Part shown: one piece after another, positions 8,188 through 16,655 of the stretch
Numbering within the stretch: position 1 is the stretch's first letter
Layout of the letters: the number at the start of each line of letters is the position of its first letter
Origin: a virus
Virus record (IMG/VR): IMGVR_UViG_3300033142_000925
Span: 1-64,000 of that record
Length of the DNA stretch: 64,000 bases
Reading direction: 5' to 3' (one strand)
Program-made: the position numbers and the translations under genes
The notes under the pieces: generated by a model
What the model was told of the DNA's origin: nothing
Seen by the model: only the letters and a program-made list of their open reading frames with translations
Database searches by the model: none

Positions 8188-9082
8188 TTTGGCCTCCTGT
8201 CAATCGATCATACAGATTACCCATTCCACTCTTCAGTAGAACATCACCGAACGCCTCCGCTTCATACGTCGGAGCCTTGAGCCATTCGAGTTCATCCACT
8301 GGCGGCGGATCGATCTTGATTAGTTCAAGATTTCGTTCAAGGACCCACTTATTAGCAATCGTTTTCTCCGCCCACTTCGGGTAACCGTGAATGATCATAC
8401 CATGAATCAGATCATTCTCTCCAAGCTCTCGGTCCGCAGCCAATATAGCCCCCAGTTTCTTAGGGAATCTCGGCACTCCCGACACATTGTCCGAAGGATC
8501 TCCGGTCAGGGCCTTGAACACCCACATCCGCTCCATAGGGATCGGTTCGCAGTTGAACTTCTTCGTAAACTTGGACTGCAACTCTGTCTCAGTCAGAACC
8601 GCATTCTCATATAAGATATCACCATGATCCACAAGTGACCACCAATCCCAGTCAGTAGAAACAAACAGTTTCTTTCCTTCATCGCTCCACATCACTGTCC
8701 ACACCGTGTCATCAGCTTCATGCCGGTCCGCCAATACCTGATCAACCCCCATTGTGGGGAGGCTTTCTTTCACGAGACCAATAGCATCGTGAAAGGCTTT
8801 CCGGGACGATGAAGGCTCCAACGCTCTGTCTTTCTTCCGTTGCGCTTTGTAGATCGGATGTTTTTCCTTTCTCCAATTGTTCCGGCCCTCCCAGATAAAT
8901 ACTATCCGTAAGGCTGGGTTTTTCTTTCTCCACTCGATTATCAACCGGGCCACACCCATAAGCATTCCGGTCTTCCTTCCCTTATATTCCAGCATCGGCA
9001 TACCATAATGACTCCGGGACAACAGGTTCATAGCGTCCACATACATTATCTGGTACGGCTGAAAATCACTCAGATTCTTCAT
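8180..9082 (-). CDS. 5'-3' exonuclease / flap endonuclease
   Basis: 300 residues, the length of phage FEN nucleases such as T5 D15 and T7 gp6. Metal-binding acidic residues appear in order: YVDAMNLL (residue 16), IWEGRNNWR, EADDTVW, STDWDWWSL, then the helix-hairpin-helix region GDPSDNVSGVP. These enzymes remove RNA primers and 5' flaps and feed recombination. It works with the polymerase encoded downstream, which has no 5' nuclease domain of its own. The start overlaps the end of the small zinc-ribbon gene in another frame. Confidence 0.9.
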   Translation of the reverse strand: MKNLSDFQPYQIMYVDAMNLLSRSHYGMPMLEYKGRKTGMLMGVARLIIEWRKKNPALRIVFIWEGRNNWRKEKHPIYKAQRKKDRALEPSSSRKAFHDAIGLVKESLPTMGVDQVLADRHEADDTVWTVMWSDEGKKLFVSTDWDWWSLVDHGDILYENAVLTETELQSKFTKKFNCEPIPMERMWVFKALTGDPSDNVSGVPRFPKKLGAILAADRELGENDLIHGMIIHGYPKWAEKTIANKWVLERNLELIKIDPPPVDELEWLKAPTYEAEAFGDVLLKSGMGNLYDRLTGGQNG

Positions 9083-9233
9083 CAGATTCCTCCACTGCCA
9101 CCTCTATATGATTACAATTAGAACAGACTACTCTAACGCTGCCATCAGCCAATTCCCACCTGTCTGAAGGAGGGAACTCAATATCATTGATCTTACGTCC
9201 ACAAGCATTACAAGTTACTTCCTTTAATCCCAC
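9066..9233 (-). CDS. 55-residue zinc-ribbon protein
   Basis: A very short gene read from a GTG at 9233 inside the end of the preceding gene, stopping at 9066 inside the exonuclease start. Four cysteines form a zinc ribbon: TCNACG near residue 8 and VCSNCN near residue 37, followed by an acidic tail. AAGGCAGG lies upstream of the GTG. It fills an otherwise empty 140-base gap, and the two Cys-x2-Cys knuckles make chance unlikely. Function unknown; such ribbons usually bind nucleic acid or partner proteins. Confidence 0.7.
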   Translation of the reverse strand: MGLKEVTCNACGRKINDIEFPPSDRWELADGSVRVVCSNCNHIEVAVEESDEESE

Positions 9234-9466
9234 GCAGCCTGCCTGCCTTCAGCAACAACCAACTCGATCTGTTCTAACTTATTAAGCTGGTTATCAGATA
9301 AACCATGACCCTCACTACGCAGCCAATTCTCGATAGATTCGAGAAAGTCATCCTCCCAGTTGTTCAAGTCCTCATTGTTGTTTTGGCAATTACTTATCCG
9401 GTCGAGTAGTGCCTCGACCTTCTCCAATCTGCTAAACTCCTTATCCAGTCTGTCCAATCTGCTCAT
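9224..9466 (-). CDS. small acidic coiled-coil protein
   Basis: 80 residues from the ATG at 9466, which follows AAGGGGA with good spacing (an in-frame codon at 9481 lacks one). The sequence has leucine heptads (LDRLDKEFSRLEKVEALLDRI and LNKLEQIELVV) and many acidic residues, so it probably forms a coiled-coil dimer. It sits between two small regulators in the early block. No known family. Confidence 0.6.
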   Translation of the reverse strand: MSRLDRLDKEFSRLEKVEALLDRISNCQNNNEDLNNWEDDFLESIENWLRSEGHGLSDNQLNKLEQIELVVAEGRQAAWD

Positions 9467-9780
9467 AGATTCCCCTTCCACGGCGGTAAACTCATCTTAG
9501 CTTCGGTAATGGACTCCGCACGCGCACTCAACGATTCGATACAGGTATCAAGTTCTTCGTCAGTAGCCGCAACCCAGTAACCCGTACTATCCGAACACAC
9601 AGGAAGAATGAACTCGATCCTGAGACGATGAACACACGCCCGGACCGTGACACTGGTAGCGCCCTTTGACAGGAATCTACAAAGATAACTTGCCTTCACA
9701 GCCGAAGACCTACCTACATGCAATTTCAATATCCGAGCTAATGCGCGGACATCCTTATCACGTGCCTTAACCACACTCAT
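9463..9780 (-). CDS. winged-helix-like small protein
   Basis: 105 residues. A helix-turn-helix type pattern is visible (RSSAVKASYLCRFLSKGATSVTVRACVHRL), followed by a beta wing (IEFILPVCSDSTGYWVA) and a C-terminal helix. The start at 9780 has GAGGAGG 8 bases upstream and overlaps the RuvC-like gene by 4 bases. Possibly a DNA-binding regulator of the early region. The assignment is by secondary-structure feel, so it is tentative. Confidence 0.55.
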   Translation of the reverse strand: MSVVKARDKDVRALARILKLHVGRSSAVKASYLCRFLSKGATSVTVRACVHRLRIEFILPVCSDSTGYWVAATDEELDTCIESLSARAESITEAKMSLPPWKGNL

Positions 9781-10283
9781 AGCTGTGACCTCCTCGCCCA
9801 CTCTGCTATCAATAAACTATCGGCGTCTTTCTGTTTATCTATCAACTTCGCGAACTTCGGGAACAATCTTATCCCGATATCCTTTGACGCCTTTTTCAAT
9901 TCAGGCGTACCTTTCACACCTTTCGGCAACATGACACGCTGCCACTGCTTGCTATCAACGTATTCATAGGATAACCCGGCCCACTCGACGCAGATCAGAG
10001 TAGCCTCAAGAGCGCGCAACGCACTTACAGTAGCTTTAAATCCTTTCGGATTAACATACGGACGTTCAATAAACACCCGGATATAATCCTTATTACCCCA
10101 CCTCGAAGCGAAGTCAGCCAGCCATGTCTGCAACTGCATCCAATCTATCCGGGTGATGATCGCTTTCTTTTTCGTGTAGCTCTGCTCTTTATGAGTAGGT
10201 ACCGGAGCAAAATACACCTCATCCCCTCCGATGAATGCAAACGATCCAGTCACTCCATTATCAATCCCGATATACGCTTTCAT
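9777..10283 (-). CDS. RuvC-like Holliday junction resolvase
   Basis: 168 residues, the usual RuvC length. The RNase H-fold catalytic acids are all present: Asp in GIDNGVTGS near the N-terminus, Glu in FIERPYV, and the Asp pair in KDADSLLIAEW at the C-terminus. Resolves four-way junctions made during recombination and replication, and may debranch DNA before packaging. The ATG at 10283 lies behind AGGGAG; a GTG one codon earlier is also possible. It partners functionally with RecA and SbcCD encoded upstream. Confidence 0.88.
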   Translation of the reverse strand: MKAYIGIDNGVTGSFAFIGGDEVYFAPVPTHKEQSYTKKKAIITRIDWMQLQTWLADFASRWGNKDYIRVFIERPYVNPKGFKATVSALRALEATLICVEWAGLSYEYVDSKQWQRVMLPKGVKGTPELKKASKDIGIRLFPKFAKLIDKQKDADSLLIAEWARRSQL

Positions 10284-10285
10284 CA

Positions 10286-10576
10286 CTACTCCCTGATATG
10301 CTCTTGCACACCCTCATGATCGGGATCTCCCCACTCACGAGTCTGAATCTCCTCAAACTTCTTCAACACTTCCTCGTACAGGTCGTATCCGCACAGGAAA
10401 GCATGTCCCAATAGAAGAATCACACAATCGGCGGCCTCCACTGGGTCGTGATCCTCTTCCAATTCCAGAACCTCTCGTTTCAAATGGGCAACACGTGTGC
10501 CCGGTGTAGCTGTCGGGAACTTTATCAATCCGAACTCTCCGACCTTTTTCTGCAATTTCGATAACTCACTTACCAC
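10286..10576 (-). CDS. MazG-like nucleotide pyrophosphohydrolase (DUF550 type)
   Basis: 96 residues when started at the GTG at 10576, which overlaps the helicase stop (GTGGTAA) and follows AAGGA. The all-helical MazG pattern is visible: LKREVLELEEDHDPVEAADCVILLLGHAFLCGYD, where the E-x2-E-x12-E-x2-D metal-binding acids can be placed, followed by the REWGDPDHEGVQEHIRE end typical of DUF550 proteins. Such enzymes hydrolyse dNTPs and could adjust the nucleotide pool during phage replication. The longer frame to 10738 is only the reverse side of the helicase gene. Confidence 0.75.
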   Translation of the reverse strand: MVSELSKLQKKVGEFGLIKFPTATPGTRVAHLKREVLELEEDHDPVEAADCVILLLGHAFLCGYDLYEEVLKKFEEIQTREWGDPDHEGVQEHIRE

Positions 10577-12195
10577 TTGATAGCATCCTTGATATAGTCC
10601 GGGATGAACTTCTTGTTCCGTTTGTAGAACCATCCGAATCCCGAATCCAAAATATAGGTGACGGCCTTCTCTTTCGGAGACCGCACCGAGCGCCCCAGCG
10701 CTTGTATAAACATGACAGTTGTAATCCACCCATACCAATTATCGTCAAGCTCCATTTTCCGCTTGACTACCTTGTCACCCATACTTGGATAGGGAATCTT
10801 GCAGAACACCTGAATCTTGCTCAGGTCTCCATGGAGGTCCAGACCTTCCCGCAGCCCACTCGCCACGATGAATGATCCGTTCTTCCGCTTATGACTTTCC
10901 AGCATGTCCTGTGGACGGGGAAAGTTCTTGTTGAACGTGAATCTCCTGTCGAACAGGTTGTTCTGTAGATACGAGGCGATCTTCTCGCTGTGAGTCTGGA
11001 TTATTCCCTTACGATCCGGGAATCTGTCCACGATCTCCTGTACCCGGTCCACAATGTTAGGTAAGGTCTCATCGATGTCGTTATAGCTCATCTTACCAGC
11101 ATATTTCTTGACTATAGGCCGATTCTCAGGCGGGAAGGTAGATGGAACCTGTACATAATAGGTTTCATCAGGATTCAATCCAACTTCCCGGCAGAACATT
11201 TCCTTGTTGAGAATTGTGGCACTCATCAGGATCACTCGCTCACCGTAATTGAATAACCAACGGCTTGCCCACTTACCAACAAACACCGGACGGAACGTCA
11301 CGTTAGCACCGTGGCGACCCTTGCTTTTGAAGTCGAATACGAACTCAGTCGGATATTCTTTCTGACGCTCGAACAGATAGGTACTCATCTTTTGAAGCAT
11401 ACCTCCAAGGTCCTGCATACGCCGTAACTGATTCTTATCATCCAGACCGACCGCATTGAACTGACGTTGAAGGGCGTCATATTCTGCCTGATATTCGGTT
11501 CTCGTAGCTCCCACAAAGTCATCGTACTCTCCCAAAGTGTACGCTTCAGGGACCACTATCCCACCTCGACTATCGATGGTGAAACTCAGGAACTCCGTGA
11601 ACTTGCCCGGAATATTATGAGCCTCGTCAACAATCAACAGCTTACGCCCACCATATCCGCCACCATAACTGTTCTGGTAAAAGAATGAATCGAAGTTGTG
11701 AACCGTAACAGGGGCGGCCATTGCTTTCATCTTCGCTACCTGATACGGACAGTTCGGATTCGGTCCCATCTTCCGACGGCGGCAGGGTCCGTTCGCACAG
11801 CTATCCCCGGCCTCGCCCTCTATACAGGCATACGCATTCCGGCCTTTCATCACATACATATCGGGAAAGTCTCTCTGGTACTGGTCCTGCAATAGCTTCT
11901 GGACCGTCACCAAATGAGTACTGTTAGATTGAAACGCAAACGACCGGGCGACGTGGCTCTTTCCTGCGCCGGTGGGAGCATCTACCACAACATACCGGTA
12001 TCCCTGCTCGAAGGCGTCCTCGATTTCTTCGATGGCTTCCCGTTGGTTTGGTCGGTATCCGTTCCCGACAAAGTAGTCTGTAGCAGGCCCGTCAGAGCCG
12101 AATATGTTTTTGGACCCACCATCAGTTTCGATAGCTTTTCCCGCAGCTTTTTTGGCGCTGTTCCTATTTTTTGATGATGCTGTCCGCACAGACAT
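10570..12195 (-). CDS. DinG/XPD-type superfamily 2 helicase
   Basis: 541 residues. Walker A DAPTGAGKSH is near residue 73 and the DEAH box LLIVDEAHN near 200. Between them four cysteines (ACIEG, SCANGPC, NCPY) match an XPD/DinG iron-sulfur domain. Motif VI-like GRSVRSPKE lies near residue 505. Such helicases move 5'-3' on ssDNA and act on forks, R-loops or recombination intermediates. The basic first 40 residues overlap the HNH gene by 214 bases, but GGAGAATGGAAT before the ATG at 12195 supports this start. Confidence 0.88.
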   Translation of the reverse strand: MSVRTASSKNRNSAKKAAGKAIETDGGSKNIFGSDGPATDYFVGNGYRPNQREAIEEIEDAFEQGYRYVVVDAPTGAGKSHVARSFAFQSNSTHLVTVQKLLQDQYQRDFPDMYVMKGRNAYACIEGEAGDSCANGPCRRRKMGPNPNCPYQVAKMKAMAAPVTVHNFDSFFYQNSYGGGYGGRKLLIVDEAHNIPGKFTEFLSFTIDSRGGIVVPEAYTLGEYDDFVGATRTEYQAEYDALQRQFNAVGLDDKNQLRRMQDLGGMLQKMSTYLFERQKEYPTEFVFDFKSKGRHGANVTFRPVFVGKWASRWLFNYGERVILMSATILNKEMFCREVGLNPDETYYVQVPSTFPPENRPIVKKYAGKMSYNDIDETLPNIVDRVQEIVDRFPDRKGIIQTHSEKIASYLQNNLFDRRFTFNKNFPRPQDMLESHKRKNGSFIVASGLREGLDLHGDLSKIQVFCKIPYPSMGDKVVKRKMELDDNWYGWITTVMFIQALGRSVRSPKEKAVTYILDSGFGWFYKRNKKFIPDYIKDAIKW

Positions 12196-12356
12196 ATTCC
12201 ATTCTCCAATACGAGCCGTAACTCGTTAAATCTCCGGTCAAACACATGGTGACCAGCCGCGTTCCACTTACTCCCACATCCGGGCCAGATACACCGGCCA
12301 TCTGATCGGGAGCGAACCTTCTCCTGCCAGTCGGCGTCATTCTTCGCGTATGTCAC
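11982..12356 (-). CDS. HNH endonuclease
   Basis: 124 residues from a GTG. The HNH core is clear in residues 15-70: CIWPGC zinc ligands, the AAGHHVFDRR metal site, the LENGICLCGQHHQK second half with Cys and His, then a helical end. These are DNA-cutting enzymes, often mobile homing endonucleases or packaging helpers in phages. The last 214 bases run inside the helicase gene in another frame, and the final 30 or so residues look unstructured. It sits right behind a small DNA-binding-like gene and breaks the SbcC-helicase neighbourhood, as a free-standing homing gene would. Confidence 0.8.
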   Translation of the reverse strand: MTYAKNDADWQEKVRSRSDGRCIWPGCGSKWNAAGHHVFDRRFNELRLVLENGICLCGQHHQKIGTAPKKLREKLSKLMVGPKTYSALTGLLQTTLSGTDTDQTNGKPSKKSRTPSSRDTGMLW

Positions 12357-12528
12357 GACGCCGCTTCATTTCGCGGACCACTGCGCCCCGCGCAGAGTTC
12401 ACAGACACGCCTATTATTCTTGCAAGAACAGGTAACCCATATAATGAAGTTGGGTGCAACATCGTAGACATATACTCACGGAGTTTTACCATGTCTTTTT
12501 CTGTCCACTCATGATACTTTCGATTCAC
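12337..12528 (-). CDS. small helix-turn-helix protein
   Basis: 63 residues from a GTG overlapping the SbcC stop (GTGA), behind AGAGGT. The sequence LPVLARIIGVSVNSARGAVVREMKRRR fits a helix-turn-helix followed by a basic recognition helix. It overlaps the HNH gene by 20 bases, so the two could work as a DNA-binding plus nuclease pair. Family not recognised. Confidence 0.6.
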   Translation of the reverse strand: MNRKYHEWTEKDMVKLREYMSTMLHPTSLYGLPVLARIIGVSVNSARGAVVREMKRRRDIREE

Positions 12529-14489
12529 CTCAATACCTCTACCTTAGATTCTCCGCTGTCTGCGCTTACCCTCATAGTATTCGTAAAGATATCGCGCATT
12601 TCTGTGTGACTAACCATCATCACTTGCGGGAACATTTTCCTGAGTGCTTTGTTGATCAGACGAACAAGGTCGTCCCGACGCTTGGGGCTCAGATTCCCCA
12701 TGGCCTCGTCAAGGATCAGATAATCAACAGTCACCTCACGGTAATCCCGGATGATCTGGGATATAGCTACCCGTACAGAGATGAAAAACATCACCTTTTC
12801 CCCGGCGCTCAGTTGATTGAACGTCCGGCCACCCTTACGGTCCTGAAGTGTAAACTCCACACCGGGCTTGCCTCGATCTTCAACCTCAGTCACCGTGATC
12901 CGTCCGCTATCAAACTCCTGATACACCGATGTGGCCACTTCCTCAATCTGGGCCATCGTATCTTGAATCAATCTCATCGGAATCCCGTACCGGCTCCACG
13001 CCTCGATCAACAGCTTGGCCGCTCTCATATCTTTCCGGCCTTGCTTGATATCCGCTTCACAGTCTCGAATCACCTTCTTGACCCCGATATTGTTTTTCAT
13101 ACTCTCCCGGTGGACCTTGATCTCACGGGTATTAGCTGCAATCTCACTGGTAACGTCATCAATCTTGTTACCCATATTCTCAATATCCACATGAAGCTGC
13201 CGGTATTCATCTCCCAATTTTTCCTGAAGATCGATGAACCGGTTATCCTTGTTCATCTTATCCGCTCGAAGTTTCCGCAGTTCCCGGAGTATGACAATCT
13301 CCCGATTCTTATCCCCATCTACCTGAGCAACCGCGTCCTCAATAATGCCCCTCAATTCTATCATCCGGGCTTCTATCCAGTTGAACTCTTTAATCTGAGC
13401 CTTACGATCCACAACCGACTGCTTATCTGCTTTGTATTTCTTCCGAAGACCTTCCAACTCTTTACGCCAGATATCAATCTGATTCTCAGCTACCGGAGCC
13501 GAACATAGCGGACACTTATTATCAACAGATTCAGATTCTACAACCTTGCTCAGAAGTTCACCTCTACCTGAAGCCTCACCTATTGCCTTATCCAAGTCAC
13601 TGATAGTGGCGACCTCATCCTCAACAACGATCTTAGGCTTATCCAAACCGTCACGCTCTTTCACACTCTCCGCTGACAGTACAGTGCTATCCTTCACCCT
13701 ATCTTCGATATCGTCCTGTTCCTCTTCCAACACCTTAATGTCACGGTCGAGGGTCCTACGTTCCACAGATATCGCCGCTTTCTCTTTCAAGAATGCCTGA
13801 TACTTCTCTTCCTCAATCAGCAAGCTATCCTTCTCTGACTTCAGATCCAGATGATCACGGTTCAAGGTCTCGATCTCGGCCTCTGCGTCAGCAACGAGTT
13901 GTTTCGTTGCAACCTCATCTACCAGCCCAGCCTCAGCCCCTTCCTTCTTGGATTCTGCCAGTTTTTTACTACCCTCAGCAGCAGAATACTCGTCCTTTGC
14001 CGCCTTCAGCAGCTTCTTGTAGGGTCCAATCTCGGCGAGCTTCTGTAGAGCTTCCAACCGGTTGGCGGGGGTGACCCGGATCAACGTATCATGGCGCACA
14101 TCGTGGAGACCGAAGAAAGCGGTCAGCATGAACGTATCACCGTCCATACCGAGATGAGCCTTGACCCATTCGTCGGCTTCTCTTCCCTTCACCACCAACT
14201 CACCCGCATTACGAACCTCAAAATAGCCCGTTCCGCTCTTCTTACGGCCCCGCCGAATCTCGATGTTGTCATCCTCCCAGATTGTGACTTGATGCGTGCC
14301 GTCCCCGTTGATCCGGGACATCCCTTCCATGGTCTCTCGACCAATACCGAAATAGGCATAAGGGATAGCTTCCAATAATGAGCTTTTCCCCGCACCGTTC
14401 TCTCCGGTCACCGCAATTGTTGAACCTTCCATATCGACTACCACATCCCGATAGCTCAGGAAGTTCTGTAAACTTATTCTCTTGATCAT
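12525..14489 (-). CDS. sbcC: SbcC/gp46-like recombination nuclease ATPase
   Basis: 654 residues, shorter than bacterial SbcC but like T4 gp46. Walker A GENGAGKSSLLE is at residue 35, long coiled-coil arms surround a zinc hook CPLCSAP near residue 330, then come the signature LSAGEKVMFFISVRVA and Walker B YLILDEAMGNLSPKR near the end. With the nuclease encoded just upstream it forms the Mre11-Rad50-type complex that resects DNA ends for RecA. The start overlaps the SbcD stop as ATGA, so the subunits are made together. Confidence 0.93.
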   Translation of the reverse strand: MIKRISLQNFLSYRDVVVDMEGSTIAVTGENGAGKSSLLEAIPYAYFGIGRETMEGMSRINGDGTHQVTIWEDDNIEIRRGRKKSGTGYFEVRNAGELVVKGREADEWVKAHLGMDGDTFMLTAFFGLHDVRHDTLIRVTPANRLEALQKLAEIGPYKKLLKAAKDEYSAAEGSKKLAESKKEGAEAGLVDEVATKQLVADAEAEIETLNRDHLDLKSEKDSLLIEEEKYQAFLKEKAAISVERRTLDRDIKVLEEEQDDIEDRVKDSTVLSAESVKERDGLDKPKIVVEDEVATISDLDKAIGEASGRGELLSKVVESESVDNKCPLCSAPVAENQIDIWRKELEGLRKKYKADKQSVVDRKAQIKEFNWIEARMIELRGIIEDAVAQVDGDKNREIVILRELRKLRADKMNKDNRFIDLQEKLGDEYRQLHVDIENMGNKIDDVTSEIAANTREIKVHRESMKNNIGVKKVIRDCEADIKQGRKDMRAAKLLIEAWSRYGIPMRLIQDTMAQIEEVATSVYQEFDSGRITVTEVEDRGKPGVEFTLQDRKGGRTFNQLSAGEKVMFFISVRVAISQIIRDYREVTVDYLILDEAMGNLSPKRRDDLVRLINKALRKMFPQVMMVSHTEMRDIFTNTMRVSADSGESKVEVLR

Positions 14490-15580
14490 GCCAACACCTC
14501 CGTGATAATACTCTCACCCATCTTCTTGGCATTCGTCCGGTCCTTCAAAGGAACATCCGGGGAATCTCCCAACCAATCAGTCAAGAGCTTCACATGAGAT
14601 ACAGTTTTCTTCTGGGCCGTAACCACCGTTCTGTCTCCCGTAACTTTCGTTTCATACCGGGTCACATGCCCCCCATACTTATTAAACAACGCCCGGACGT
14701 ATGACTCATCAACTACACCATACTGTTTTGCCAGCACCGTGATCTTGATGATCGCGCTGTCTGCAATCTCAGCTATAGCCGCCTCGTCAAGCATGGTCTC
14801 ATCCTTGGCAGTGAGATCCAACTCGACATGCTGCCAACGTGTTCCCATATGATCAGGGAACTCGCATTCCGTATAATCATCAGGATCTTCTAACCGAATA
14901 CTCAAATAACCCTTTCTCTCATCCACTTCCCCAAAATTGTTGATCGTCATCGATCCGGGATACACGACTCGGGCCTTAGTATTTTTCCATGTAATCTGTT
15001 TATGAATATGTCCAGCAAATATCAGTCCCGGCATCTTCGCCAGATCGAGTTCCAAAGCATCGCCAGCCTCGAAGAAAATGTCATTCGAGTACTCACTATT
15101 CACTACCTGTCCATGGGTCACACAGAAGTCTACCGACCCCCTCCACATCTGAGCGATGCTTCGAGCCTTGTCTCTCTGGGCCAACGGGATATGAGGATAG
15201 AACAGCACTTTCGCAGTACCGGTAGAATCCACTATGTTAAATGTTCCGGGCTCAGTAATAGCGACGACATGGCTCATTTTCACTTCCTTGATCATGCCAG
15301 TATTCACCCAGTCAGTACCGGAATCATGGTTCCCCGGTATCACATAAATCGGAACCTCCGGGAAAGCCGAAAGGAACTTGAACCACAGCGCGATAATCTG
15401 CGTGGTAGGGTTCAGTTTATTGAATACATCCCCGGCAATCACAAGCACCTGTCCTGTCTGATGTGCCAAAGTCCCTATATAATGCAACTTGTTCCACAGG
15501 TCCAACCGCTGAACTGGTATCCCTTGCGACAGATATGAATCATTCTCTTTCCCCAAATGGAGATCAGCTATTAGTATCAC
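14486..15580 (-). CDS. sbcD: SbcD/gp47-like nuclease subunit
   Basis: 364 residues. All phosphoesterase motifs of Mre11/SbcD are present: ADLHLG at the N-terminus, AGDVFN, PGNHDSGTD, VTHGQV and FAGHIHK. The two-metal site cuts double-strand ends and hairpins together with SbcC. Translation seems to start at a GTG at 15580 inside the RecA gene end (overlap 17 bases). In T4 the homologous gp47 feeds recombination-dependent replication, and the same is likely here given RecA and RuvC nearby. Confidence 0.92.
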   Translation of the reverse strand: MILIADLHLGKENDSYLSQGIPVQRLDLWNKLHYIGTLAHQTGQVLVIAGDVFNKLNPTTQIIALWFKFLSAFPEVPIYVIPGNHDSGTDWVNTGMIKEVKMSHVVAITEPGTFNIVDSTGTAKVLFYPHIPLAQRDKARSIAQMWRGSVDFCVTHGQVVNSEYSNDIFFEAGDALELDLAKMPGLIFAGHIHKQITWKNTKARVVYPGSMTINNFGEVDERKGYLSIRLEDPDDYTECEFPDHMGTRWQHVELDLTAKDETMLDEAAIAEIADSAIIKITVLAKQYGVVDESYVRALFNKYGGHVTRYETKVTGDRTVVTAQKKTVSHVKLLTDWLGDSPDVPLKDRTNAKKMGESIITEVLA

Positions 15581-16652
15581 GTTCAGCCTCCCTTAACTCT
15601 ACAATATCGTACACCTCGGCCAAAGCTAACTCATCAGTCTGCAACAACTTGGCCAGACCCGAAGCGGTATAACTCTTTTTCCTCTCCGGCATCCGTAATA
15701 CCGGAGTTTTCGGCTTATCCGATTTCGTCTTTCCGACAGGCTCCACAAATGCCCCGGTATATTCGAGGAAGGCAATCAAGTCCTTCACTCTATCAATCCC
15801 CACTCCATATTCAATCACAAATGATGCTTTACGATGGGGCGGGAATACTTTATTCTTCTTGAGAGTGACATTGACCATCGTGGCCAACTCCTGCGTGTCA
15901 TCCGGGGCATTGTCATAACCCATGAGCGATTTTCCCGTTTTCTTCCCGGACCGGGGCGCTCTAATCTCCATGAGGTAGGTCGCGTAATAATCCAACGCCT
16001 TCCCTCCCGGACGGGTCTCGGGATTTCCAAATACAACCCCGATCTTCATACGAATCTGATTGATAAAAATGAGAAGCGCGTCGTTCTTTTTGACCAACGG
16101 CGACAGCTTCCGGCAAGCCTGACTCATGAGTCTGGGCTGCAATCCTACATGGGACTCCCCCATCTCCCCTTCCACTTCGGCACGGGGAGTCAGGGCAGCC
16201 ACGGAGTCCACGACCACGAGCTTAAAACCCGCCTTGATCGCTTCCTCCGTAGCATTAAGAGCGTCTTCTGCGCATCCCGGCTGAGAGATCGTCAATCGTT
16301 CCATATCAATCCCCAGCGCTTCGGCATAGTACAGGTCCAGCGAGTGTTCCATGTCGATGAATAGTGTCGGGAGATCAACCCCCGTCATATCCTCAATCAA
16401 CTGGGTCTCTCTGATCGCGTGCAACGCCATCGTGGTTTTTCCGCCTGACTCAGGACCGTATATCTCAGCAATCCGTCCCCACGCATACCCGACAAACGGG
16501 TTACCACTCATGGCAAGGTTCAACAGCAGGCTGCCCGAAGACAGCCCATTGATTATTCGATTCTCAAGATCAGGAATCATACTGGCCAACGACGGCTCTT
16601 TGAGGGCCGCGTTGACCTTGTTGCGCAGTGCTTGAAGCTCTTCTTTATTCAT
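15564..16652 (-). CDS. recA: RecA/UvsX-type recombinase
   Basis: 362 residues. Walker A YGPESGGKTT lies near residue 65, Glu in FIDMEHSLD near 98, Walker B LVVVDSVAALTPRAE near 147 and the L1/L2-like loops EGEMGESHVGLQPR and NPETRPGGKAL. This is closer to bacterial RecA than to T4 UvsX. It forms filaments on ssDNA and carries out strand exchange, supplying recombination-primed replication and repair. Flanked by the SSB-like gene upstream and SbcD downstream, making a compact recombination operon. The ATG at 16652 follows the SSB stop directly. Confidence 0.93.
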   Translation of the reverse strand: MNKEELQALRNKVNAALKEPSLASMIPDLENRIINGLSSGSLLLNLAMSGNPFVGYAWGRIAEIYGPESGGKTTMALHAIRETQLIEDMTGVDLPTLFIDMEHSLDLYYAEALGIDMERLTISQPGCAEDALNATEEAIKAGFKLVVVDSVAALTPRAEVEGEMGESHVGLQPRLMSQACRKLSPLVKKNDALLIFINQIRMKIGVVFGNPETRPGGKALDYYATYLMEIRAPRSGKKTGKSLMGYDNAPDDTQELATMVNVTLKKNKVFPPHRKASFVIEYGVGIDRVKDLIAFLEYTGAFVEPVGKTKSDKPKTPVLRMPERKKSYTASGLAKLLQTDELALAEVYDIVELREAERDTNS

Positions 16653-16655
16653 GCC

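Noticed and set aside
10577-10738. N-terminal extension of the MazG-like protein
   Set aside because: It is a shifted frame of the helicase C-terminus; the GTG at 10576 with AAGGA upstream explains the gene.
12606-13508. 300-residue plus-strand frame opposite SbcC
   Set aside because: It lies wholly antisense to a well-supported gene with all SbcC motifs; composition is what the reverse strand of a coiled-coil gene gives.
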